From: a virus
IMG/VR virus record: IMGVR_UViG_3300030110_003554
Coordinates: 1 to 40,858 of that record
Length of the DNA stretch: 40,858 nucleotides
Reading direction: 5' to 3' (one strand)
Of this stretch, positions 20,368-28,142 are shown in pieces. Below the pieces are notes generated by a model that had not been told where the DNA came from, made no database searches, and was given only the letters and a program-made list of their open reading frames with translations. The position numbers were made by a program, and so were the translations under genes. Within the stretch, counting starts at the first letter, position 1, and every line of letters begins with the position of its first letter.

Positions 20368-20370
20368 AGA
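20343..20370 (+). promoter_or_regulatory. Promoter copy P9, inside the end of a gene
   Basis: AAACTCACC, then GAAGCGCAAAG, then ATTAAAGA. Read as the last codons and stop of the preceding gene. The ATTA core is 29 bases before the ATG at 20392, where no ribosome binding site is seen, which fits a leaderless start. It is the only copy in the replication half and could drive the genes from 20392 to 30910. Confidence 0.7.
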
Positions 20371-20391
20371 CCGTCGGGTCTAATTGTATTT

Positions 20392-20631
20392 ATGGCGAAG
20401 GCAAAGATACAGAAGATACCCATAGTGGAATACGAAATTCTCAAGTATGTCTTGAGAGAGATACCATTAGATATGTTGAAGGAACAGATGGTTCCCGAAC
20501 GCGACGACATATCTTTGAGTCGCTTCAACAAAGGCGCAACAAAGGTTGCAGAATTGATAGATAACTTGGCAGAAAGAAGGAGACATCTTTTACCTAGAAG
20601 TCATAAGGATTACAAGGAGAAGGTAGAATGA
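20392..20631 (+). CDS. Small basic hypothetical protein
   Basis: A 79-residue Lys/Arg-rich helical protein, first gene behind P9. The start codon follows TAATTGTATTT with no purine-rich site. Function unknown. The ATGA overlap links it to the following gene and so to the replication block. Confidence 0.6.
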   Translation: MAKAKIQKIPIVEYEILKYVLREIPLDMLKEQMVPERDDISLSRFNKGATKVAELIDNLAERRRHLLPRSHKDYKEKVE

Positions 20632-20885
20632 GGGCCCCTAGCAAAATACACATAGACAGTGGCGACGGTAGGTTGTGTGGAGATACCACTTGGTTATCTT
20701 GGCCCGACTGGTGTATGACGGATAAGTACGCACGAACCCTAAAGGAATGTGGGAAGTGTTTAGAGATATCACCTAGATTTACTAGGGGTGGTTCCGTAAC
20801 ATATGTAATTGAAGAAAAGGAGATTGAGATAACGAAGGTCTATACAACACTGTTTGACTATTTATCTCATGGACGAGAACAATGA
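20628..20885 (+). CDS. Small Cys-containing hypothetical protein
   Basis: An 85-residue protein with Cys near residues 17 and 29 and a CGKC pair at 41-44, possibly a zinc site, followed by two strands and a helix. Starts in an ATGA overlap after GGAGAAGG. It overlaps the next gene by 17 bases. It includes a stray copy of the 9-base repeat (20795-20803), read in frame as part of VTYV. Not recognised. Confidence 0.55.
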   Translation: MRAPSKIHIDSGDGRLCGDTTWLSWPDWCMTDKYARTLKECGKCLEISPRFTRGGSVTYVIEEKEIEITKVYTTLFDYLSHGREQ

Positions 20886-21258
20886 TGAATGGGTTAGGAT
20901 GATGATGGATATGATAGGACAGATAACTGGTAATCCCGCCGGAAGGAAGATGAACGACATTCTTTCACCGGAGAACTTGGCCGTCGTTCTTTTGGGGCGT
21001 CGTTCTTTAGCCCTTTACTCTTCGTTGGATGAAACTATGGAACCTATGAATGAAATGGAGGACATAGAATCCAACTACTGTAAACAATGGAGTCCGGAGT
21101 TCATAAGGGGTATTATGATGGGTATTACACTGTCCCTTGAAGCGGACCTGCGAGATAAGGACATGGTTACACTGAGAAGTTCGCACATTGAGATGTGTAA
21201 CATCTACACAGCACTAGAAAATCTACTGATGGAAGGATTGGTAGGTGATTTTGAATGA
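20869..21258 (+). CDS. Helical acidic hypothetical protein
   Basis: A 129-residue, Met- and Glu-rich, all-helical protein with no motif I recognise. The ATG at 20869 lies within the previous gene and no clear binding site precedes it; later in-frame ATG codons exist. It directly precedes the clamp-loader gene (12-base gap), so a replisome role is possible by position alone. Confidence 0.55.
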   Translation: MDENNDEWVRMMMDMIGQITGNPAGRKMNDILSPENLAVVLLGRRSLALYSSLDETMEPMNEMEDIESNYCKQWSPEFIRGIMMGITLSLEADLRDKDMVTLRSSHIEMCNIYTALENLLMEGLVGDFE

Positions 21259-21270
21259 GGGGGAGAAATA

Positions 21271-22248
21271 ATGAAGAATTGGGCGGAGAAATATAGGCCG
21301 GAGAGACTAGAGGATATTGTGGGACAGTCGGACGTGCATTCACGTCTGTTCACCCATTCTCAACAGGGAAGGGAAAATAGATTATCAACACACTGGTTAT
21401 TTTACAGCACGGAACCGGGAACTGGAAAGACAAGCACAGCGATAGTTTTGGCTAAGGAGGCCGGTTGGCCTATACACATCTTCAATGCTAGTAGCAAGAA
21501 AACTAGGGGGATAGAGTTTGTTGAGGAGCAGTTACTACCGATGTCCCGTAACGGAGTTAGGGAACAGGTGTTCCTTCTTGATGAGGCTGACCAGTTGACC
21601 CCTGCGGCACAATCCGCCCTCAAGGGAGTCATTGAAAATTCACAGGGGACGTTCATCTTGACTTGTAACGACAAGAGTAAGATTAGTGATTATCTTCTAT
21701 CTAGGTGCGAGACTCTGACATTCCAAACAATAAGTGACGAGGATGCATTTACTAGACTGAGACACATATGCGGAGCAGAGGGTGTCGAGATAACAGAAAC
21801 CAACCTACATAGGATATGTAGGAACCACAGTGGAGATTTACGAAGGAGCATAAACGCTTTACAGGCATACCACAGTATCAAACTAGCGTCAGGTCATGAA
21901 GATGCTGATGCTTGGTTGAATGGTTTGGAGGGAAGGGATTTCCATTCCGAAGCCTACCTAACTCTTTGCTTCAAGGAACGAGACTTTGAGGGTGCGGCCG
22001 AAATGGTACAACAAAGGCCCGACTCACTTAGGAACACCATAAGAGATATATTCACCTATGCTATTAGTAGTAGCGCAAGTCCGGACTCAAAAATGAGAGT
22101 CGTGAACGCCGCAACAACAAGCGAGCGGGACTTGATAGCGGGGGTACATGAGGAAATAGTGGGGCACAATTTCGTGAGAATGTGTGTTGACCGCGATACT
22201 TATAACCCCGTGAAGATAGGGGAAAATAACCGGAGAGGTAGAATATGA
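21271..22248 (+). CDS. rfcS: RFC small-subunit-like clamp loader ATPase
   Basis: A 325-residue AAA+ protein of normal length for archaeal RFC small subunits. It begins with the typical WAEKYRPERLEDIVGQ. Walker A is TEPGTGKT (47-54; the usual first Gly-Pro is replaced by Thr-Glu), the DEAD box is at 104-107, sensor 1 is TCND (131-134), and the diagnostic SRC motif is at 144-146. A helical collar region follows. It should open the sliding clamp and load it at primer ends. Only one loader gene is seen, so it would need to form a homo-oligomer or use host or unrecognised partners. GGGGGAGAAATA precedes the ATG. Confidence 0.93.
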   Translation: MKNWAEKYRPERLEDIVGQSDVHSRLFTHSQQGRENRLSTHWLFYSTEPGTGKTSTAIVLAKEAGWPIHIFNASSKKTRGIEFVEEQLLPMSRNGVREQVFLLDEADQLTPAAQSALKGVIENSQGTFILTCNDKSKISDYLLSRCETLTFQTISDEDAFTRLRHICGAEGVEITETNLHRICRNHSGDLRRSINALQAYHSIKLASGHEDADAWLNGLEGRDFHSEAYLTLCFKERDFEGAAEMVQQRPDSLRNTIRDIFTYAISSSASPDSKMRVVNAATTSERDLIAGVHEEIVGHNFVRMCVDRDTYNPVKIGENNRRGRI

Positions 22249-23450
22249 ACGAGCAGATATTGAACAACATGGCTAACAGTATAGGGATAGATTTGGAGCG
22301 GCTTAAGGCAAAGTCGCTTTCGGTCCGAGAGGACCAAGGGGCCGCGTGGAAGAACGCGGGCAAGTCCGATGAGGACATAGACATTCTTTCTATGCGTGTA
22401 GCAGCAAGGCAGATAAATAACGAACAGGCGAGTATGCGCCGTAGCGGTGCGGTATGGTTTGAGGGAATGTTTGTAAGCGTCCCGCGCCCAAAGGAGTGGG
22501 GAAAGATTCTCTACAACAAGATGAAGAACCAATTGGTTGGGGCAGACGAGGGAATGAAGACAGCCCTAGTAGAGCAAGGCGCAGTAGTCATCTTTGAGAA
22601 CAACCACGACGGTACTTACACCCGCTCATCAAGGGATGACTTCGGAGGCACGTCTGAGGTAGATAGCCTACCAAAGCACACCATGGCACTAGACTCCAAC
22701 ACCCACTTCTATGTGGTGTGGGACAAGAACAACCCAACCTTCCCAAGCGGAGATGCTAATTTCAAGTTCGGTAGGGCTCGCCCACAGGATGAGAAGGAGA
22801 GAGTATGTCTATTCTTTGGCCGGCAAGAGGGAGACGGTGGAGAGTGGAAGCCTATCAGAGTCAGTGGCAACGGAAAGGGAGCAGATATTCAGTTCCCAAC
22901 TTTCATACCGGGTAGGGTTTCCCTACGTCCGGCTAGGAACGGAGACAGTGCCTACGTCAAGGACGGGGTGACCGAGTTTGTTGCAGACGAGGACAAGTCT
23001 ACTCTATTCCCTGAACCACCTATCATCTACCGAGATGGTCAGTCGGCTCTAGGACTGATGCCGACATACTTGCCGGAGGACACACTACCTTCCCTAGCAG
23101 GGTTGGAGAATTACTACAACACGTACCGCGAACAGGCTGGCTGGTATGATAGAATGTTGGTCGTACCAACAGAGGTAATACACATAGACCCTAGGGACAA
23201 GGGGGGATGCGTGATGATTTGCGCCGACCTAGATATGACTTCCATGGCTGATACTGTGGACGTATATGTCCCTGCTTCTCAAGAGAACCTAGTTGACTTT
23301 GCAGTAGGAACCAAGGTTATGCTTGTTGGGCAGACTTGGAGAGGAAACGAGGGCGACATGAGGCTTTCCGTCAACGGATGGTGGGCCTTTGACCAAGTTG
23401 AGTCCGTAGGTGGGATGTCTATGGATAACGAAGAGGGGTGGGATGCGTGA
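22245..23450 (+). CDS. OB-fold protein, candidate RPA-like ssDNA-binding protein
   Basis: A 401-residue acidic protein. An N-terminal helical part (1-70) is followed by a long strand-rich middle and, near residues 320-386, by an OB-fold-like segment ending VGTKVMLVGQTWRG...RLSVNGWWAFD. The C-terminus is short and acidic (MDNEEGWDA), like tails of single-strand-binding proteins that recruit partners. It lies between the clamp loader and RecA-like genes with 4-base overlaps, which supports a role in coating single-stranded DNA. The family name is inferred, not recognised by a diagnostic motif. Confidence 0.55.
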   Translation: MNEQILNNMANSIGIDLERLKAKSLSVREDQGAAWKNAGKSDEDIDILSMRVAARQINNEQASMRRSGAVWFEGMFVSVPRPKEWGKILYNKMKNQLVGADEGMKTALVEQGAVVIFENNHDGTYTRSSRDDFGGTSEVDSLPKHTMALDSNTHFYVVWDKNNPTFPSGDANFKFGRARPQDEKERVCLFFGRQEGDGGEWKPIRVSGNGKGADIQFPTFIPGRVSLRPARNGDSAYVKDGVTEFVADEDKSTLFPEPPIIYRDGQSALGLMPTYLPEDTLPSLAGLENYYNTYREQAGWYDRMLVVPTEVIHIDPRDKGGCVMICADLDMTSMADTVDVYVPASQENLVDFAVGTKVMLVGQTWRGNEGDMRLSVNGWWAFDQVESVGGMSMDNEEGWDA

Positions 23451-24412
23451 GTTGGGGTAATGTTACCCCGACCACCACCGCTCCCCCCGAGGGGCCCAAG
23501 TTTGCCTACAACGAGGAGTATTACAGGAATAGGTTCCTCACCGTAAGGGCGCAATCAGTCCCGGTTAGAATGTCCCTAGTAGGTAGGGAGAACACTGCTA
23601 AGACTGGTACTGCGCTTTCTATGTGCGACCCTAACAAGAAGACCGTAATCTTCGATGTAGATAACAGCGCACAGGCTACCGTAGAACACATCTACGGGGA
23701 TAACCCAAACATCGTAGTTATCCCTCTCCACGACGAGACGGACGACAGTATCTTCAATGAGGACAACTCAGTTAACTACGTTGCGCTGATTGATAAGGTC
23801 AATTGGTACATCAATATTCTAGCACAGGAAATGGCAGAGAAGCCCGGTGAGTATGGAGCAATCATTATGGATGGTATGTCTTCCTATCTCAAGTGGTGCG
23901 AACATGCTATGACTCACTGGTTGATGACACGTTCAAAGAACCCAGTAAACGTAGAGGATGGGGAGAAGTTCAACCAAGCGGAGTGGCGAGTACGAAACAA
24001 GATTTACAGAGACACGATGAGCAGAGTTCACGGTCTTCCCGTAGAGAGAGTATTCTATACCTTCCATCTAAAGGAAGAGAAGCAGTTTGCCGATGACGGT
24101 ACTGGTAAGAAGGTACTAATGACAGTCGGTGAGAGGCCGGAGTGGGACAAGGGGACTATGAGATACTTTTCCCAACAGTTGTTCCTAACGAGATACACTA
24201 AGAAGGGGGACCGAGCGGCTGGTGTCAAGGTAGATAAGGGTCTAGCAGAAAATGAATGGGTAATCAAGGCTTCCATCGAGGAGATGAAGGGTAAGAACAT
24301 GGAGTTCCTTGGAACTACCCACACCATCCTCAGTGTTAAGGATGGTAATGTAGAATGGACCGGTCTGCCCTTCTTGAAGTGGGGTGAAGATGATGCTATC
24401 AATGAAGATTGA
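23447..24412 (+). CDS. RecA-like ATPase (Sak4/AAA_24-type) with atypical P-loop
   Basis: A 321-residue protein starting at GTG in a GTGA overlap. The Walker A region is GRENTAKT (46-53), where Ala takes the place of the Gly before Lys-Thr. A Walker-B-like strand YGAIIMDGMSS (136-146) follows. Size and order resemble phage Sak4-type single-strand annealing/RecA-core ATPases. A Pro-rich N-terminus precedes the core. Its place between the ssDNA-binding candidate and the sliding clamp supports a recombination or replication-restart role. It overlaps the clamp gene by 11 bases. Confidence 0.65.
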   Translation: MSWGNVTPTTTAPPEGPKFAYNEEYYRNRFLTVRAQSVPVRMSLVGRENTAKTGTALSMCDPNKKTVIFDVDNSAQATVEHIYGDNPNIVVIPLHDETDDSIFNEDNSVNYVALIDKVNWYINILAQEMAEKPGEYGAIIMDGMSSYLKWCEHAMTHWLMTRSKNPVNVEDGEKFNQAEWRVRNKIYRDTMSRVHGLPVERVFYTFHLKEEKQFADDGTGKKVLMTVGERPEWDKGTMRYFSQQLFLTRYTKKGDRAAGVKVDKGLAENEWVIKASIEEMKGKNMEFLGTTHTILSVKDGNVEWTGLPFLKWGEDDAINED

Positions 24413-25295
24413 TTGTAATAATCTAGTCACCCTACTACAGAGGACTCAACGCAAGCAAGTGGTAGCGGGGTCTTTACAGGACCAAGTGGTTGCGTGTATC
24501 ATCAGAGCCGACGGTAGTAGGGCTTCGACGTGTTCCTTGGTTAAGGATGGGGTTACTTCCCTCTCCGTTTTCTCAACTCCATGTGAAGGCACGGGGGCAT
24601 TCCCAGTGAGTAGTATATCGGACCTCTTAGGGATTCTCAAACAGCATGGTAATCAAGTTACTCTGACCTATGATAAGGCCGGAGGTAGATTGAAGATAAA
24701 GTCGGGAAAGAAGCAGACCACCATTACCAGTAATGGTAATTGCAGGGCGTTTTTGCATACTCCCACACTATTGGAAGACTGGGAAAAACAATCTATCCTT
24801 AGAGTGGCTAAGTTCGGTCCTGATGGCTCATACGAGTTGAAGGACGGCACAAAGAGACTACCCCTTGCCACGTTTGCGGTGGATGCTAATGATTTGTACG
24901 AGGCTCTTAGGTGTGATAGCATCAACGGACAGAAGATGAATAAATATACTCTGTCTTGGAACCAGCCGATACAAACACTCCATGAGGGTTTCTTTACTGC
25001 TTCTGTTGGGGGCTACACCAAGGGACGTACCACGACCGAGATAGACTTGGTGGGGGACACTGACGTTACTCTGACCTATGATAAGACTAATACACGCATA
25101 TTTTCTACGTCCGTCGAATCATTCTCATGTACCTATGGAGGAGGACTAGACAATGTTCTCAAGTCCGTTAACGGACAGATAAAAATGGTATTCCTTCCCT
25201 TCAAGGAAGAAGGACAGGGTATGCCCTTACTACTACTACTCCACAATGGGGATTTCATATTCCAAGCGGAGATACTAACGGAGGAGAGCAAATGA
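24402..25295 (+). CDS. pcn: PCNA-like sliding clamp
   Basis: A 297-residue protein, somewhat longer than the usual 245-260 of archaeal PCNA. It starts MKIDCNNLVTLLQ, shows two rounds of strand-rich sequence, and has repeated LTYDKxxxRI(K/F) units (near residues 93 and 228) that fit the two-domain clamp fold. The assignment rests on this plan plus the location between clamp loader, RecA-like ATPase and PolB. It would form a ring that tethers PolB and nucleases to DNA. In-frame ATG codons at 24390 and 24393 are alternative starts. Confidence 0.7.
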   Translation: MKIDCNNLVTLLQRTQRKQVVAGSLQDQVVACIIRADGSRASTCSLVKDGVTSLSVFSTPCEGTGAFPVSSISDLLGILKQHGNQVTLTYDKAGGRLKIKSGKKQTTITSNGNCRAFLHTPTLLEDWEKQSILRVAKFGPDGSYELKDGTKRLPLATFAVDANDLYEALRCDSINGQKMNKYTLSWNQPIQTLHEGFFTASVGGYTKGRTTTEIDLVGDTDVTLTYDKTNTRIFSTSVESFSCTYGGGLDNVLKSVNGQIKMVFLPFKEEGQGMPLLLLLHNGDFIFQAEILTEESK

Positions 25296-25633
25296 CTGAA
25301 TACAATTATGGAGAATGGGAAGGAGAGAAGATAGGTAAGGCTACGCATGAGGGACTGAGTCTTTGGCTAATGGAATTACTATTGCCGGAGATAGGCAAGA
25401 CTGAGAGAGCGTGGGTAGAAGAGGAAACTGGTTATGAGTACCACATGAAAATATCTATTCAAAAGAAGGAGGAGGAACCCCTTTACCGGAACAAGGACTG
25501 GCTAGAGCACGAATACATAGTGCAGTGCAGAACCCTCCAAGAAATAGCGGACCAGTTCGATATTTCCCCTATGGCTGTCTACAAGTGGTTGAAGAAGTAC
25601 CAAATACCTCCTAGGCCGCGTGGAAGGCGATAG
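25292..25633 (+). CDS. HTH protein preceding PolB
   Basis: A 113-residue protein. The C-terminal half is a clear helix-turn-helix: YRNKDWLEHEYI, then TLQEIADQFDISPMAVYKWLKKY, ending in a basic PPRPRGRR tail. Similar domains occur in phage DNA-binding proteins and beside endonucleases. The N-terminal half is acidic with an MELLLPEIGKTERAWVEEE helix. It overlaps PolB by 14 bases. Possible roles are regulation of the replication genes or origin recognition. Confidence 0.7.
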   Translation: MTEYNYGEWEGEKIGKATHEGLSLWLMELLLPEIGKTERAWVEEETGYEYHMKISIQKKEEEPLYRNKDWLEHEYIVQCRTLQEIADQFDISPMAVYKWLKKYQIPPRPRGRR

Positions 25634-27842
25634 GTTGATAGTAACGAGGGGTAGGGGGCGCGACGTTGTTGTGCGCTTCCGTGATGAAGAGCGTAAGCGT
25701 CAGACTATGACTATAGGCGGCTACTGGCCGTACTGCTTCGTTCACGAGGACGATAGTGAGCATCTAGCGGAAGCAGTAAAGGTGGAGGATGGTTACGAGG
25801 GTGTCTATGGTGAACCATTAAGTAAGATAACAGTGGCTAGTCCGGAGGATATTTCTTACCTCAATAAGAGAATGGAGACATGGGAAGGAAATATACCCTA
25901 CGTCAACAGGGTTTTGTCCGATAGATGTAACGACGGTCATGAACCCATACCGAACTACGACCATAGGATATGGTATTTGGATTGTGAATGGTCCCCTCTG
26001 ACCAAGCAACTAAGGGTCATGGTGGTGTATGATAATTTCACAGACAACGAATACGTTTGGTTCGTACACCCGGAATACGCGGCTGGAAAATACGACAAGA
26101 TAGGGGACTACGAGTATAGCACTCCCGCCCTCGCGTTCAATACCGAAAGAGAAATGCTCCAACATTTCGTAAAGCACATGAAGAGACAGGACCCCGACAT
26201 CATAACAGGTTGGTTTGTTACGGGAGCGGACATTAAGACAATAATGGAGAGGATGAGGAAGAACCACCTCAATCCATATGATTTATCCCCCTATGCTAGA
26301 GTCAATTACAATTATGGGGATTGGGACCAACCCATAGTGGGAAGGAATTGTATAGATTTGATGATAGCGTTTTCCAAACTGTGGGAAATAAAGAATGGGA
26401 AACTCCCGGCCTACGGTTTGAGTGATGTTGCTTTAGAGGTATTGAAGAAGGACAAGGTAGAGTTACCGGACGGACACGATACATACCACAGCGATATAGC
26501 GACATACATTCACTATTGTAGACAAGACGTTAGACTACTCCCCATGTTGGATAACAAGATAAATGCGCTCAATTATTACACATCCGTTCAGCACTTGGTT
26601 CAATGCGATATTCGCTCCACGCCATTCGTTACAAAAACATTTACCATTCTTGCTCTTAGAGATAAACAATTTGAAAAGAGAATACCAACAAGACCACAAT
26701 TCGATAAGGTGAAATATTCGGGGGCGGAAGTAATGGAGCCAGTTCCGGGTATCTATGATAACGTAGGAATCCTAGATGTTAAGGCCATGTACCATAGTAA
26801 TGCTAGACAGAGTAATATTTCTTGGGACACCTTGGATGAAACCGGGGTTGATTGTGGTAATGGTACTAGATTCAACTTGGGTGAGCCGGGACTGTTGGTT
26901 AGACAAATGGATTATATGACCAATCTCCGCAACCACTACAAGTCTTTGATGAAAACAGAGCCCGAAAACTATGATAAATGGGACACAATGCAGTTTGCTT
27001 GTAAATCCCTAGTAGCCTCTATGTATGGGGTGGCCGGAGATGCCAAGTATGGGCTCTATCACCCCGAGGTTGCATCGGCAATTACCTACACAAGCAGGGC
27101 TACTTTGGGAAGACTAAAGGAAGAGGCTGAGAAGAGGGGAATGCGGGTCATTTACGGCCACACAGACAGCGTGTTTTGCATCATCCCTACCCCACAGGCC
27201 GGAACGACAAAGACGGCCTCTATCAACGCCGAAATGGCTCCCATAGAAGTAGAGTTTGAGAAGTGGTGTTCGCGTATGATAATCCTAGCAAAGAATAGAT
27301 ATGCCGGACTTGTGGAATGGACGGATGGGAAGACTCACGAACCCAAACCATATTACAAAGGCATAGAAATGAAACAATCGAGAATGCCGAAGGTGATGAA
27401 AACTGTTATGAGTGATGTAATCACTGGGATGCTTAGTGGATTGCGAGAAGAGGAAGTTACCAGTGCCGTCCGTGACCTCATAGATGACGTTATGCAGGGA
27501 AACATCGCAGTTGATGATTTGTGTATGAAGGGGGAATTGAAAAAGGACTTGGGTAATTACAAACAGTTGTCGGGACCCAGTGCGGGGGCTGCTTGGGCTA
27601 ACGAATTTCTAGGCAAGGGCTATCGAAAGGGGTCCTTCTTCAAGGTAACAATCAATACGAAGGGGAAATACATAGCATTTGATGAGCCCTCTGAAATAGA
27701 TGGCATAGAGGAAATAGGATTCTCGATACTGGTCAAGCGATTCATAGTGAAGAAATTAGAGCCCTACTACGTTTTGGCTAAGTGGGATATGCAACCACTG
27801 TTCAACGCTATGAATGGATTGGGTACTACGGTATGGTTATAA
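25620..27842 (+). CDS. polB: Family B DNA polymerase with 3'-5' exonuclease domain
   Basis: A 740-residue polymerase starting at GTG. Exonuclease motifs: Exo I LDCE (D121, E123), Exo II in TGWFVTGADIKTI (D204 kept; the usual Asn is Phe199), Exo III Y299-CRQ-D303. Polymerase motifs: A is LDVKAMYHS (D386), B is KSLVASMYG (462-470), and C is YGHTDS (512-517), with His in place of the usual first Asp and the catalytic D516 present. The KG(I)EMKQSRMPK thumb-side motif follows. It is short against archaeal PolB1 (about 770-900). It should be the viral replicase, working with the clamp and loader encoded just upstream. Confidence 0.95.
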   Translation: MEGDRLIVTRGRGRDVVVRFRDEERKRQTMTIGGYWPYCFVHEDDSEHLAEAVKVEDGYEGVYGEPLSKITVASPEDISYLNKRMETWEGNIPYVNRVLSDRCNDGHEPIPNYDHRIWYLDCEWSPLTKQLRVMVVYDNFTDNEYVWFVHPEYAAGKYDKIGDYEYSTPALAFNTEREMLQHFVKHMKRQDPDIITGWFVTGADIKTIMERMRKNHLNPYDLSPYARVNYNYGDWDQPIVGRNCIDLMIAFSKLWEIKNGKLPAYGLSDVALEVLKKDKVELPDGHDTYHSDIATYIHYCRQDVRLLPMLDNKINALNYYTSVQHLVQCDIRSTPFVTKTFTILALRDKQFEKRIPTRPQFDKVKYSGAEVMEPVPGIYDNVGILDVKAMYHSNARQSNISWDTLDETGVDCGNGTRFNLGEPGLLVRQMDYMTNLRNHYKSLMKTEPENYDKWDTMQFACKSLVASMYGVAGDAKYGLYHPEVASAITYTSRATLGRLKEEAEKRGMRVIYGHTDSVFCIIPTPQAGTTKTASINAEMAPIEVEFEKWCSRMIILAKNRYAGLVEWTDGKTHEPKPYYKGIEMKQSRMPKVMKTVMSDVITGMLSGLREEEVTSAVRDLIDDVMQGNIAVDDLCMKGELKKDLGNYKQLSGPSAGAAWANEFLGKGYRKGSFFKVTINTKGKYIAFDEPSEIDGIEEIGFSILVKRFIVKKLEPYYVLAKWDMQPLFNAMNGLGTTVWL

Positions 27843-27884
27843 CCCGATGAATATATTGATAAGACACAGGGGGAATGAGAAAAT

Positions 27885-28142
27885 ATGCGTGTATTAGTGT
27901 TAACTGAGGATATCGGGGTTCTAGCAGCGGCCATAGGGCAGCATGGACCGGAAAGTGTTTGGTGGTATGCTAATTTCAGCAGGGCTTCGGAAGGAGAGGA
28001 ACATGGGCTTGTGAGAGGAAATCTCATAGCGTCACACGTTGCTTCTAAGGAAGACATAGTGGCTGGCTTCGACAAGGTAATGAAGGCCATGCCACGCTCG
28101 TTCACCCCCTCAAAAGAGGGTGGTGCTGATGAGAGCGAATAA
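27885..28142 (+). CDS. Small hypothetical protein between PolB and nuclease
   Basis: An 85-residue protein with an N-terminal strand-helix (MRVLVLTEDIGVLAAAIGQHG) and an acidic, partly disordered tail. No family recognised. It begins after GGGGGAATGAG, 42 bases behind PolB, and overlaps the nuclease gene by 14 bases. Confidence 0.6.
   Translation: MRVLVLTEDIGVLAAAIGQHGPESVWWYANFSRASEGEEHGLVRGNLIASHVASKEDIVAGFDKVMKAMPRSFTPSKEGGADESE

Noticed and set aside
20271-20564. 97-codon + strand frame across promoter P9
   Set aside because: It would cover P9 and overlap two better supported genes; the translation is rich in Arg, Gly and Ser with no motif.
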